Counted from the first letter of the stretch, positions 1 through 10,660 are shown. The stretch: DNA of 64,000 nucleotides from Icerya purchasi (GCA_039619475.1 CM077116.1:99617164-99681163); one strand, 5' to 3'. Notes: generated from the sequence alone by a model not told the origin. Numbers and translations are program-made.

Positions 1-389
1 AAAAGAAGAAAAAAAAACAAACTATCTCGCTCAGTACACATTGAGCTGTTGGAACCGAAATTCCTTCAGAGCATTTAAATATCCTTTTCATTTTGCGTAA
101 ACGGACTCCGTACCGGGTGTATGGTTTCTTCAAATTTATTTGAGGAAATTTTTATTCTTGTTCCAACGAAACCGGTTCTCATAGAGTATCGAACAAAATA
201 TTTCGTAAATTTTCCACTTCAGAATTTCGGCGCGTACGGAAATTTGTCCTCTTCCAAAATCTTCCAGTACCACTAATCATCTTTTTTGTTCCGCTAACCG
301 CTCGCATGCATGCCTTCCGCTCCGTTTTTGTCTGAGAAAATTTTATATTTCTATACTTAATAAGTGTACTTTTTTTTCTTTCTTTACAG
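1..389. other. No gene seen; intron-like flank
   Basis: AT-rich sequence without a supported gene. It ends in a pyrimidine-rich run and CAG (about 370-389) that forms the acceptor of the candidate exon at 390. An 89-codon minus-strand frame here has no recognisable similarity and overlaps that exon, so I leave it out. Confidence 0.5.
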
Positions 390-455
390 AAGAAGAATGG
401 AACGGATCGAATGATGCCAAAAATCGCGGGCCGACATCCTCCGAGCAAGTAGCAG
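390..455 (+). CDS. Candidate 66-nt in-frame cassette exon of an unknown host gene
   Basis: A strong pyrimidine tract ending in TTTACAG immediately precedes 390, and GCAG|GTAATA follows at 455/456, a good donor. The 66 nt between them are open in only one frame, as two bases, 21 codons and one base, so the exon is phase 1-1 and could be skipped without a frame change. The peptide begins EEWNGSNDAK and ends TSSEQVA. It is hydrophilic and mixed in composition, unlike the K/N/I/F-rich shadows around it. I do not recognise the protein. The other two frames contain stops. Chance occurrence remains possible because the exon is short and no partner exon of certain identity is visible. What is seen: splice signals and frame. 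What is inferred: that a plus-strand gene spans this window. Confidence 0.35.
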
Positions 456-699
456 GTAATATTCAGCGTTACGCGATTCCCAATTTGATCCGATTAAATT
501 ATAAAACACATTTTGCGAGTAATTTCGATTAAAGAGGTCTTACCAAAGATATGCCGGCCACCCGGGATTTAGTTTAAAATTTAGCAAATATCACCGTTTC
601 TCGGGGCATATTATTTTCAACTAAACCGATTGGAGAGGCTTGATCTAAGTTAATGACTACAATTTTAACGTTATTGAAACACATCTTCTGGTAATTCTT

Positions 700-972
700 T
701 GAATAATATTTTTAAAATCGTGAAACATTAAACCCAGAAGAAGTCTTTATTAATTAAAAATCAAAAAAAAAAAAAAAAAAAATACAAAAAATATCCCTGC
801 ATGTTTTTGCGAACAGCGCTGCTCCACGTTGATGAGAAATACTATTCTCACGAATATGGAGCAGCATCGTTCCCCAAAACATGTCGGGATATTTTTTTTT
901 TCTTTGTAATTTTTAATTATTAAGGACTTCTGAAGTTAATGTTTCATAATTATAAAAATATTATCTGATAAC
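700..972. mobile_element. Foldback MITE, copy A
   Basis: Two arms are imperfect reverse complements. The left arm (about 703-790) contains GAAACATTAA, AAGTCTTTATTAATTAAAAA and AATATCCCTGCATGTTTT. The right arm (about 868-960) reads back as the same blocks. A central GAACAGCGCTGCTCC and GGAGCAGCATCGTTC pair forms the loop end. No coding capacity. It is related to the element at 2704-2937, so this is a family rather than a one-off palindrome. Clear target duplications were not found. Confidence 0.7.
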
Positions 973-1734
973 TGCAGTTTTCTCGTTCTCTTGGTAAACC
1001 ATTAATTTTTTAAGAAATATTTACATTTCTTTATTTTCGGGCTCATTCTTAAAGTATACGACGGATTCAATGTTATATGCCGCCCGGTGGCCACAACGAT
1101 TTCCACTGTTCATAAACAACCTGCTTTGGCGTCCGAATGACGCAATGTTTTTTTTGGTTTTTGTTATTTTTGCGACTTTCTCCTTAGTAAAAGTGTGTAC
1201 CGTAATCGAGTTGAAAAGATTACATTTATATCGTTTTGAACTAGACTTTTCTAATCGTAATCAGCAAACTATGTTAGCGGACAGGCTTTCCATTATGACA
1301 CACTTTCAGCGAGTCGCAGCTTAGGGAGTCGTCGGGTCAAACCACTGCCAGAACGCGCAGTGCTGAAATTTTATTCGCTCGATTACTTTTGATCGTTTTC
1401 GCTTGGACTCGATTCTCTCGATGATAAAAGCGGTTTGAAATGTTTACCTCACAGCCGTGGTCACTGGAAATTTCGAAAAATAGTCTATCGCCAGTCAGAA
1501 CTATGAATAGTCATGAATTATCGATGTCTCTAAAAGTTATTGCAACTTTTATAACCGTAATCGTAGATAGTAATGCTGTACATAGTTTGTAATTTTTTTT
1601 TTTTTAGTATATTATAATATGACGGGGAATATAAGTAACCCTTTAACTTATTGCGACGAAATTTTTCGTATGAGGTATTTTTAAGGTTAATATACATACG
1701 GTTAGGTTGTTTTTATTTAATTCCCTCTGTCATC
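973..1734. other. No gene seen
   Basis: AT-rich spacer between a MITE and a retrotransposon remnant. An 84-codon plus-strand frame at 1070-1324 has no motif, splice context or composition suggesting that it is real. Confidence 0.5.
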
Positions 1735-2397
1735 ATCATTTGGTCGAGTACCCTAGAGGGGTGTCATGATCATGGCCTACGCTGATTTAATTATTTTCCG
1801 TCATTGTTTGCGATTCCCTGCTTTATGACAGGACATCTGTAAGCTCAGACCAATTGCATCCTGTATCGTACTGGTCCAGCGTGCTGGTGGTCGACCTTTT
1901 GGTCCCTTGCCTTCCACTTTCGTATCAATCAGTTAATTTTCTAAACGCATAAGATGTCAAAAAAATTTCATCTTACGGGTGAGTACAACGCTAGATAATC
2001 GCTGTGCAGCCCCGATTTCTTCTATTATAAATGTATTAGTTCTTTTTGTTGTCCATAGTGTATTCCTTTGTTTATAGATTCCGGTCTCACCTGACGATGT
2101 TGCTCCGTTATTTGCATACAAATTCCGTATTAGGTTAACCATATGATTAGGTGCTCCCATTTGTATGAGCACAGACCATAACTTGCTCCATATGACATTA
2201 TCGAACACCTTATTAAAATCAACGAAAGAAAAATTTAATGGTATCTCATATTCGCTAGTCCTTTCTATCATCAATCTTAAATTCAATATTTGTTCTCGCG
2301 TGAACCACGTCCTTTCATAAAACCCGCTTCTTCGTTTGCAATTTAATTGTTCATTTCTGTAGATATGTCCTTTTCTCATATCATATTCAGTACGCAC
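1735..2397 (-). pseudogene. RTE-type (endonuclease-reverse transcriptase) non-LTR remnant, 3' part
   Basis: Reading the minus strand from 2397, an open frame gives REQILNLRLMIE and then SFVDFNKVFDNVIWSKLW, the region up to and including reverse transcriptase motif A, where FVDFxKAFD is the expected form. After about 80 further codons the catalytic YxDD part is missing, so an internal deletion is likely. The minus strand then continues past stops into GRPPARWTSTIQDAIG (about 1855-1905). This GRPPxRW block is typical of the C-terminus of insect endonuclease-reverse transcriptase polyproteins. The 3' end near 1735 carries a short TGATGATGA run, as often seen at RTE-type ends. The copy is 5'-truncated, internally deleted and interrupted by several stops. 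The RTE assignment rests on motif memory; a CR1-like relative is the main alternative. Confidence 0.75.
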
Positions 2398-2703
2398 ATC
2401 GCGAGGTGCTTTTGTAATTTATTCGAATTGACAACGAATAAAATCAAACCGGGTACGAATACGTGACGAAATATAAAGCGAAAACATCGACAGTATGTAA
2501 CTCTCTATAGGTTTAGTTTAAATATTTTTTCGCGGTAGATAGAATGTTAGAAATATATATTTTTTTTTATTAAGTAAGTATTATTATTATTTTTTGGCAA
2601 CTTTTTAATTTCCGTATTTGTCCTAACATCGGTTTAGTTTTTAGTTTAATTGTATTCTAACGATGAGCAGTGCGTAATCTCCGCTAAATGCCGAAATAAA
2701 GAT
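2398..2703. other. No gene seen
   Basis: AT-rich spacer with T and A runs between the RTE remnant and MITE copy B. Confidence 0.5.
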
Positions 2704-2937
2704 TTAATAAATGTTTTTTATGTAATAGTTTTAAAAAAATACCGAACATCAACATAAAAGTCTTTATCAATTAAAAAATCGTAAAAGTATCTCGTCGACC
2801 TGTTTCAGAGAACAGCGCTCCATATTCATGGGGGAACGGTGTTATGAATATGGATAAATTTTTGCGATTTTTTAATTAATAAACACTTCCGTGTCGATGT
2901 TCGATGTGTTTAAAACCATTGCATAAAAAGATTACCA
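2704..2937. mobile_element. Foldback MITE, copy B
   Basis: The left arm (about 2705-2790) has TAGTTTTAAA, CGAACATCAACA, AAGTCTTTAT and CAATTAAAAAATCG. The right arm (about 2850-2935) is their imperfect reverse complement. The centre again has GAACAGCGCTCCATATTCAT opposite ATGAATATGG. Shared arm and core words tie it to copy A at 700-972. Non-coding. Confidence 0.7.
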
Positions 2938-4649
2938 CATAATCTGTAGTAACAACATTAAAATTCGCTAAATGTGTTTAACATTAGTTATAAATATACC
3001 AGAAATGTGACTATTAAACATACCGGATTTGTTGTTGCATATCGATTTTCACTGTTAGTTAATTGTCTAACGACATGATGGATATTACAATTCGGCTCTG
3101 ATGTTAATGCGTTTTCGTTTATGAGTGTCCAGATCTTAATGTCCCCATATTGTTGACGGAATAAGAACGACAAATGAAAAAGAATACGGTGCATGCACAG
3201 TCCGTTAAAAAAAGATAGGGATCCGTTGAAGGTGTATTTTTCTATTCTAGAATCTCCGTGTTCTTCCCCAGTCATAAGAGAAAATGAAGCAACGTATTTT
3301 TTCCTTTAGATACGATTAAAAAGAAAACATTTAAATGATTCTCAAAGTTACACATTAACGGGGAAATGAACAAAATGCAGACACAACAATAGTAACCACT
3401 AAAATGAATAATCAATCTTGGTGCCGCTGAAATTGTCCCGTGGCTAACTGTTTGTGTGTTCCGTAATCTGTGTGTTTATGCACCTAAACATGTTATACTG
3501 CCCCTGTTTAACAAGGTCGTACAGAAACCATTGAAAAATCGTTCCGTCATCGTCCCCCCGTTGATGTATGTGTGATCTAGCGCACAGTGATAATGTTCTG
3601 TATTTTTACGAGGTTCGAACCATGCTCGCTGGCTGTCTAATTTACAGTAGTCCTTCCGCATAAGGAGGTGTTTCAATACAGTTTTCGTAGAAGAAAGTGT
3701 TCCAATACAGAGTTCATTTTTTCTACGCAAAAAGATGTACAAAATAAATAAATGATTAATGATGTTTCGATGCATTTCACAAGACCAGCTTCGGATAATG
3801 TTTGTGTAGAGTCGGTGTGTTATTTTAAAGTAACTTTATCAAATTTTCATCAATTCGCTTTTCATCGTTACTTACTGAAAAAGTTACCAACACTCTATAC
3901 TGAACCTCACGAAGCGTTAGTTTTCAGTTTTCAGAAACTTAAATTTTTTATGTGTGTGTGTGTGTGTGTGTGAGCGCGCGCGAATTACATGTCAAGCAGG
4001 TTGATTTTATGTAAAAATAAAAAATCATTTTTAGGCGAAAGTGAAAGTAAACAGAAATTGCTGGATAGTGTCGGAATAGAATAGAAAAAAAATAGAAAGA
4101 AAAAAAGCATTAGCGTCTAACAACTAGAAGTTCGTTTTATAACTAGGCTGCGAATTAATATCTGCTAGTTTATTAAGAGTTGACTACTGAGAGGCACATT
4201 CACACGCTGTTTTCTGAAGATGTGGATTGTAGGTTTTTATGTTTGTTTGTTTGTTTTGTTTTTTTGTTTTTTGATTGCTCGAAATGTTCGCGAAATAACC
4301 GAAATTTGGCTATATATCACCTTCGCGTGTATGTATATCACAAGTTAAACGATTATCGAACATCATACGGAGCAGCAGATTAGTGTAGTATATAGTTGAA
4401 TCACTATTACCTCGCCACGATCGAGTTTACCAGAAAAAAACAAGTTCAGTCAAGCATGATGTTTCATTCGTTAAGGATTTCGTAGCAATTATTACAAACT
4501 TCAAATTAATCTTAAATAAGTAATAAATATAACAATTAAGAAAGGAACGTGAAATAAAAACTTAGCCCAGCGACTAGTTTTTAAGGATACAGCGAACAGT
4601 TTACACGAGGTTTACAGATTTACAGCGTTTAAGCTTACATGATTTTTAA
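2938..4649. other. No gene seen
   Basis: About 1.7 kb of spacer. Several frames of 66-99 codons occur on both strands, but none has a motif. The only notable structure is the GT/GC dinucleotide tract at 3951-3982. Confidence 0.5.
3951..3982. repeat. (TG)n-(CG)n dinucleotide repeat
   Basis: Eleven TG units are followed by a short alternating GC run. Alternating purine-pyrimidine DNA of this kind can adopt Z-form. The tract is short. Confidence 0.9.
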
Positions 4650-4730
4650 GTTCCTCCGTCAGCAACTGTTGAATTACTGGATTCCTATGGACCTGAAATC
4701 CAGTAATTCAACATTTGCTGACGGAGAAGC
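4650..4730. repeat. Short hairpin with 29-bp arms
   Basis: TCCGTCAGCAACTGTTGAAT and the following nine bases (4655-4683) are the reverse complement of 4697-4725 with a single mismatch, around a 13-nt loop. It is a compact near-perfect palindrome, either a tiny foldback element or the relic of a larger one. No termination or promoter signal is attached. Confidence 0.85.
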
Positions 4731-4787
4731 TCAAATCAACCCTATAATATTTATGTTTACATAATACTAAATTTAAAACAAAAAAAA

Positions 4788-5262
4788 TTGATTTTTCGCG
4801 CCGTAAAGAAGAGGTACGTCATTTTTTGGGCTTTTTTGAAATTTTCGCCATCTTCGAAAGTTTCGTTAAGAAAATGCAACACGGTTTCTTTCCCGACAAA
4901 TAGTGATCTTTTCATCGCTATATCACTTGCCCCAAAGACAAAAAATATTTTTTTCAAAAATTTCGAGCTTTTGGCATCCGAAAGGCCTAATTTTAATGTT
5001 GGAAACCCAGATGATTCAATACGGGGATGCGCATGTTTTTAATATTGTTCAAAATTGTTGGCTACATATAATGACTGCGACACAATTGGGGGGGGGGCTA
5101 CACATAATTTTTCGCCCTTTTCTTGAACTTTTTGCTAATTTTGAAAGTTTCGTTAAGGAAATTAAATACGGTTTCATTCTTGACAAGCAACGATGTTTCC
5201 ATCAATATATCACATGTCCGGGAAAAAAAATATTTTTTTCAAAACATTCGAGCTTTTGTCGT
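4788..5262. repeat. Degenerate tandem duplication, period about 287 bp
   Basis: GAAAGTTTCGTTAAG recurs at about 4856 and 5143, and AATATTTTTTTCAAAA with TTCGAGCTTTTG recurs at about 4943-4970 and 5228-5255. The same word order (TTTTTCGC, GAAAGTTTCG, ACGGTTTC, ATATCAC, TCGAGCTTTTG) in both units shows an old two-unit duplication. Overlapping frames of 84-142 codons on the plus strand are consequences of base composition. Confidence 0.7.
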
Positions 5263-5354
5263 TTTCTATGTATATATTTCAGATACGTTTTGGTTTTGCT
5301 AACTTTTTTGTTCGGGCCACTGCAAACGTAAACATTTTCCTTTTTTTTTTTTTT

Positions 5355-5745
5355 TATACTGTTTTCGGCCCGAAGGAGCCAATCTATATATAATTTTTTA
5401 ATCGTAATTTTTCATTTTTATGAAAAAAATTCTGCGTTTTGTTTTCTATATTGAATTTCTGTTTTAAAAGAAGTGTTTGGTAATAAGTTCCGAATTTTTT
5501 AAGGGTGATTTTTTAGGTAGTTTTAAATTCCATATTATATATTCTTGGCAGTTTTTTTTACTTTTTTTTTTTTATTGGCCAGGGTAATCCTGAAGTTATG
5601 GATACAGTTTTAAAGATAATTTAATTGTAATTTGTGATCCAATTTCAAAGCTTATAAATGAAACCGTTCCCGAGCGATTTTGTATATTTTCATAGAATAT
5701 TTTTATCGCTTCTGAACCATCTCATTAGGATTTCTTCGTATATTA
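5355..5745 (+). mobile_element. Decayed Helitron internal fragment
   Basis: Ordered words match the interior of the complete Helitron at 27945-28818: GGCCCGAAGGAGCC against GGCCCCAAAGAGG, TTCTGCGTTTTGTTTT, TAAATTCCATATTAT, then TCCCGAGCGATTTTGTAT and CTGAACCATCTC. Both Helitron termini are missing, so this is an old truncated copy in the same orientation. Confidence 0.7.
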
Positions 5746-5939
5746 CATTTGGGCGGAATCTTAAAAAAATATAAATAGACTTCGTCGTTTTGTATATGTA
5801 TATATATTTACATATACTAGGGGACTGGTCTCGTTGGCCGCTTCACGGCCTGTTCCTTCGGACCTTAAATTATTTTACTTTGTAAATTTTCGTAAAGTTT
5901 ACAGCGTTCACATATTATTATTTTTTTTGGAAAAAGAAG
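5746..5939. other. Spacer
   Basis: Short AT-rich stretch with a (TA)n-like run near 5800 and nothing else identified. Confidence 0.5.
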
Positions 5940-6645
5940 TCCACCAATACGTCAATTAAAAAAGACTCTCTCGGGGCCCTACAACGCATACAGAAAAGAT
6001 CAACGCACCCAATTGCTGATGATATTTGTGGTCGTTTACTACGTTCTCCTGCGCTGGTCGCGTCATTCCTCTGGATACCTGGACACGCAGATATTCCGGG
6101 AAACAGGCTAGCGGATGCGGAATCAAAGAAGGCTGCTAAAAATTGTCCCCCGTTGAACATCAAAACGCCGTTTGAAGACATGAAAAACTGGTTAAAAGAC
6201 CTTCTGCTGGAGTCATGGCAACAGGACTGGATAAATAAATCAGAGGAACCTTCCCATCTACACTCTATCAAAAAGGAAATATGCGCATGGAATCACCAGC
6301 CAGATAGCCGCAGGGAGCAGGTCGTCTTGTGCCGCCTGCGTTTAGGGCACACTAGCCTCACGCACAAGCACATCCTCGACAAAACTCCGCAAACGTAGTG
6401 TCTCGTATGCAATGTGAACATGACCGTAAAACATCTCCTGCTAGAATGTCCTTCCTATTCCGTCCTCCGGCAAACATTGAACATCAGCAGTAACATTGCT
6501 ACCATCCTCCAGAATGACCCTAATACGATTTCCTCTATGTCCTCTTTCCTAAAATCTACTGGTTTCTTCCACTTCATATAATCCGCTATTAAGTAAGCTT
6601 GCACGCTCCTAGCCTAGTTGCTGTACATGGCGTGTATATAAATAA
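5940..6645 (+). pseudogene. I/Jockey-type non-LTR retrotransposon, RNase H and zinc-knuckle end
   Basis: The frame starting near 5943 reads KKDSLGALQRIQK, the second acidic block of RNase H1 (normally SDSLxALQ), then FLWIPGHADIPGNRLADAES, the third block (WxPGHxGIxGNxxAD). After RLRLGHTSLTHKHIL there is an in-frame TAG at 6396-6398, and the frame resumes with CLVCNVNMTVKHLLLEC, the CCHC-like knuckle that closes ORF2. A second stop at 6579 is the natural end. A 3' untranslated tail with AATAAAAAGC lies near 6640. The copy is 5'-truncated inside RNase H and retains no reverse transcriptase. RNase H followed by the knuckle indicates the I, R1, Loa or Jockey group; finer assignment needs a tree. 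Confidence 0.85.
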
Positions 6646-6679
6646 AAAGCAAAAAGAAGTGAAATTCAGATTAAAATAT

Positions 6680-7190
6680 CAGAAAAACTGAAATCGCCAA
6701 CGGGGTAATATATGCGAGAGGCATTTAATTCTTTTTAGAGACCTCAGTATGCAGGTAAAAAAGAAAATCAATACCGTAACTCACAGAACCGGCTATAGAA
6801 TTTCTTTTTAATTTTTTGCTTAAAACTTGATTTTCACATTTTTTACAATTTGGGCCCTTTAATTTTAAAATTTAAGCGGTCTCGCATTTTTCCTATATTC
6901 TAGCGATTGAAATAAATCATTTAAAAAAAAAAAGAGTGACCTTCCAGCTACCATGGAAAGGGCTGTGAACTTTTTTTTTTTAATTTTCAGGGTTACCGCT
7001 TTAAGCGTGTATTTTCCCAAATATCAACATTTTTCGAATTTATTACTTTTCCTGTATTTTGGGGAACTTAGTGTGCAGATTAAAAAAAACATTAATACTC
7101 ATATGGAGCCGTGTGCGGAATTTTTTAAAAAGATTTTTCTTAAAACTTGATTTTCACATTTTTCAAAATTTTGAGGGTTTTATAATTTTC
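6680..7190. repeat. Degenerate tandem duplication, period about 320 bp
   Basis: CTTAAAACTTGATTTTCACA followed by TTTT occurs at about 6819 and 7139. Upstream words (CTTAGTGTGCAG or CTCAGTATGCAG, then TAAAAAAxAAxATxAATAC) keep the same order in each unit. It is an old non-coding two-unit repeat, distinct from the one at 4788-5262. Confidence 0.65.
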
Positions 7191-9015
7191 TTATAATGTG
7201 ACGAAGCAATATTTTTTTTTTTTTTTTTTTTTTTTTTGCAGCTTTATAAGATAAATACTGTGCTCGTTCGGTATATTTGTTACAAAAGAGTATAGAGTTA
7301 AATACGGGCCATTAAAAAAAAAAAAAAAATAATAATATTGCAAGTCACAGTTTTGCCTTTTGGTTGATCGGATAGCAAATCGAAGATTCTCGGTATTTGA
7401 AGGCGAACCACTCATTCGGAAACGTCGGTTTATAAGTTTATAAAAAAAAAAAATATACTGTCATTTCGGCTTGTAAATTTTTTCTGGAATAAAATCGGGT
7501 AATAACAATTGCGTTCGGTCTGCCGGAGGAGAAAAGTGTCTTTTTGGCCGCGAATTTCTCAAAAATATTTCTAGTTTTCCGGTTTCAGGAATTTTCCAGC
7601 GCCGGTGATGGAGCATTTGCATGAAAAACGTCGTTCGTAAGCGTAATTTTATAATTGTTAACAGTTATACGTTTTCGACGTTTGTGACGTGGTCGTTTGA
7701 AGTTTATTCAAATTGACAGGACTGCGAGGCGCCGCTAGAGTATTCTCGATGGCTGTTAAAATATTCCGTTTCTTTCATAGGGGAAATAGCAGCAGGGTGC
7801 TAGTAGAAAAGTTGTACAGAGCTCTCCCTCGTCAGCGGCCGCAACGATTAAACTTTTTTTCTGCCGAAAATTGTTTGACGTTTATTTTTTACGAGTTCAC
7901 TTTTTTTCTTTCCCAACGCCGTTTATTTATTGATTTTGCGCGAATATCATCAGATGTTTCATTCTTTCCAAAATTTAATTTCAACGTTCCGTTAAAAATA
8001 TGTAAGTCTAATAATTTTCATAACTGTCGGAAAGGTATGCATTTTCGTTTGTTCCTCCGTCATCTTTTAGCAGTTCCCGAAAATTCGAATTATTCACATT
8101 AAATTTGCAACGATTTACTACTGTACGTATACATATGTATACACTGATGAAAAGGAATGTTACAATCGCGCATCCGGCTTAACATTTCACAATTGATATA
8201 AGTTAGCGCAATCTGTAATTCAAAGGAGGTACGGATAAATCACATTTCAGTGTTTTTGCATCGGTGTAGCACGGTTATTTGACGACCAATAGATTAGATT
8301 TGGAACGGTGCTGAGAATTCGACCCGTTTTTAGTGAGGATACTTGCTTTATTCGACGTTATATTTTACGCCACTTATTGGATTGCTAGCATGCACTTCCA
8401 CAAAATTGTTTTTTGAACAGTATCAGCCATGGAGTTTGTTCAAAATTTCTATAGCCGTTAGATAGCGAACTTGCACGAACTTCTTTTCTTCGCTGTCTCA
8501 AACATTTTCAAAACATTAACGTTTTGGGCCCGCCTTTACATTCCGAGTGGATCACCGCGTTAACTGAAACGTTTGTTTTAAACAGTGATTTGTACCGAAA
8601 GTTTGTAATTTTTACGAACGGTTTATTGCGAAAGATCTCCTATGCATTTCTATTATATCTACGTGTAAAATAAATAGACAGCGAGGAGGAGATTTACACA
8701 TCTCTACCAAGGAACGAGTTCTGGTAGACCAACCTGGCAGAGAACCACCGTACCGTCCAATACATACCCGATTTTCAGTGTATACTACATTTCTGCACGT
8801 CCACACCCCTGTAATTTTTTTTTTTTTTTTTTAATATTGGTTTCTCTCTCTTCAACAGAATCCAAGCTAGTACTTTAATATTTTACTGTTTATTTGTTCC
8901 TCCGTTTAGAACCTCGAGGAGTCACATTTCTTCGTGAGATTGCTCAGTTAAAAAGAAAAGTATAATTAAAAAAAAAAAATAATCGATTTAATAAAGTGTT
9001 TTATTTTTTTATTAT

Positions 9016-9049
<34 letters not shown>

Positions 9050-9071
9050 TGGTAAAAACTCTCTTCAATAG
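7191..9071. other. No gene seen; homopolymer-rich
   Basis: Long T and A runs occur (about 7210-7237, 7313-7330, 8816-8832, 9007-9048). A 129-codon plus frame at 7713-8102 has no recognisable domain. The long T run ending near 9048 leads into a possible splice acceptor at 9071. Confidence 0.5.
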
Positions 9072-9161
9072 AAGTCGATGAAAAGTATATTCGAGATGTT
9101 TTTGCTGGCGTCGCATGCTAAAGGTTCTGTGAACACCACTAAACGTACAAATACGTCCACG
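9072..9161 (+). CDS. Candidate 90-nt exon, unknown gene
   Basis: CTCTCTTCAATAG ends at 9071 after a T-rich run, and CACG|GTGAGT at 9161/9162 is a full-consensus donor. The 90 nt are open in phase 0 for exactly 30 codons (beginning KSMKSIFEMF, ending RTNTST). The other two frames are closed. I do not recognise the peptide, which is serine/threonine-rich and not conserved-looking. The donor is the strongest argument, and transcripts would be needed to accept it. Confidence 0.2.
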
Positions 9162-10150
9162 GTGAGTAGTCTAGAAATTGAGACACGAAATAATCCAGCG
9201 TCGCTTCTTTTTAAGATTGTTCGTGCACGATATGCGACGCGAAATTCATTCGGAAAAAAAGGCCGTGGACTAAACGGCAGATATTCTGGAAATTGTAGGA
9301 TAAATCCCCGACAAATGTGCAAGTACAGGCGACCGGGACGACAGCATAATCGGATCTGGTCGCTGTGACACATGGATGGTTCGCTGCACTCGCAATAGGA
9401 GAACGCGCGATGAAGAAAAGCCGCGTTCATGTTCGGTTTGCTGGAAGTAGTGATTTTGCGGGTTGGATTTTCTTAATTTCTAATTAAAATACGGTTATCC
9501 GGCCGGTCGAATAAAGACAGCGGCCTTTTTTGTTTTTGTATTTGAGTGGGGGGGAGACAAAAAAAAAGAAGAACAGTGTTTATATATGTCTGCTCTGTTT
9601 TTAATGCATTTAGTACGAAAAGAAAACAACGATCACATTCTACAGTAAGAAATTCGGCTACGAATTCGTCTGAAAATGAAAGAAAAAAAACGTTTCCCAA
9701 CAAACAATTTTTTTTTCACGGAACTGTAAATTTTTTTACCTAATATTTTCATTCAGGTTTTCTCATTGTTTCAGCCGGCGATTATAATTTTCACTTCCTC
9801 GCGCGACTGTCATTATTAATGTTAATTTAGTCTGCCAAAAAGGAATCGCTTTTAATTGTATTTCCGCTTTTTCTCGCTGCTCGCAGACTGCGACCCTCTT
9901 AAATAAGGGTAGTTAATTATTTTTGCGCTGATGGCGATTTTCATTTCGTCTGCGCGCAGCTCGAGATGGAATTTCAACAACACAAACACATGTCCGGATT
10001 TGTTCGGTGCAGCCTCTTCGCTCGCAGAAAAATCCTTTACTTATAACCGCTCCCCGCGATCGTTTCAGTTAATTTCGACGCCGTGATTACACCGGCTGTT
10101 TTTACGGCCGAGTGACTGGCCTTTTTTCATTTTTCCGAGAATTAACTTAC
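9162..10150. other. No gene seen
   Basis: Spacer. Opposed frames at 9065-9743 are shadows of each other without motifs. Confidence 0.5.
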
Positions 10151-10303
10151 CGCTGGCTTGTCGCATCTTTCACTCGGAAATACGGTGGAAATTGCTTTTA
10201 ATTTTACCGTTGAGTCGGTCTTGAAGTGGCCATTTTCTCGTTTTATCGGATATGAATTTTTCACCCGTTTCAAAATGCGCCCCCCAATAGAGATTGTTGT
10301 GTC
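10151..10303 (-). CDS. Candidate 153-nt minus-strand exon, unknown gene
   Basis: On the minus strand CCAGCG|GTAAGTTAATT is an excellent donor at 10151/10150. Upstream, an AG at 10304 preceded by a U-rich but A-interrupted tract could be the acceptor. The interval is exactly 51 codons in phase 0 (starts DTTISIGGRI, ends SERCDKPA). The acceptor is weak and the product is unrecognised. The opposite orientation to the other exon candidates also argues that at least some of these are chance. Confidence 0.15.
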
Positions 10304-10474
10304 CTTTTTTATAAAATTGAAATTCGGAAAAGGATGAAAAATTGAAATCAGAGAGTCCTTTTCGAACACTTTTGCTCGGGGAAAAAAAAAGTAAAGAACC
10401 TTTACCGTCAGACAGTTTTCGCAAATAAGTATAATAAAGTCCATCTGCAGATGACCGTGTCAGAGGCTACACAT

Positions 10475-10660
10475 TGTAATGTGTACATTACATGTAAATA
10501 ATTAAAAATAAAATAAAATAAATAAATGATTAAAGTATAAATTAAGGCGTGTGAGTGTAAATGCGTGTGTGGTCCTATGATTAGCCGGGGATGATGGTGC
10601 ATGGCGCGATGTTACGTCACGTCTGACGTAACGAAAACAGCGATGGAGGAACCGCCGCCG
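10475..10660 (+). repeat. Dispersed repeat with promoter-like content, copy 1 (possible solo LTR)
   Basis: This segment begins TGTAATGTGTACATTACAT, followed by an A-rich AAATAAAATAAAATAAATAA stretch and then GTGTGAGTG and GGGGATGAT words. It matches a diverged copy beginning at 18259 in the same order, including GAAAACAGCGATGGAGGA against GAAAACAAAGAAGGAAATGA. The similarity fades beyond about 10660. CpG-rich content, paired CRE-like sites and TCAGT initiator-like words (about 10666 and 10709) would suit a solo LTR, but I found no target duplications and no internal region. Confidence 0.4.
10611..10632. promoter_or_regulatory. Palindromic pair of CRE/bZIP-like sites
   Basis: TTACGTCA (10612-10619) and TGACGTAA (10624-10631) are exact reverse complements separated by four bases. 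TGACGTAA is a known CREB/ATF and C/EBP-family binding word. Two in inverted arrangement within a locally CpG-rich stretch is unusual in this AT-rich window. Function is inferred only. Confidence 0.4.

Noticed and set aside
179..448. 89-codon minus frame
   Set aside because: No motif, and antisense to the better-supported candidate exon.
3605..3640. GGTTCGAACC word resembling a tRNA B box
   Set aside because: No A box at the right spacing and no cloverleaf; the word is a simple palindrome.
4788..5393. Overlapping plus frames of 66-142 codons
   Set aside because: They follow the T-rich tandem duplication and switch frame without constraint.
7713..8102. 129-codon plus frame with a GTAAGT near 8001
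   Set aside because: No recognisable domain and no convincing upstream exon or acceptor.
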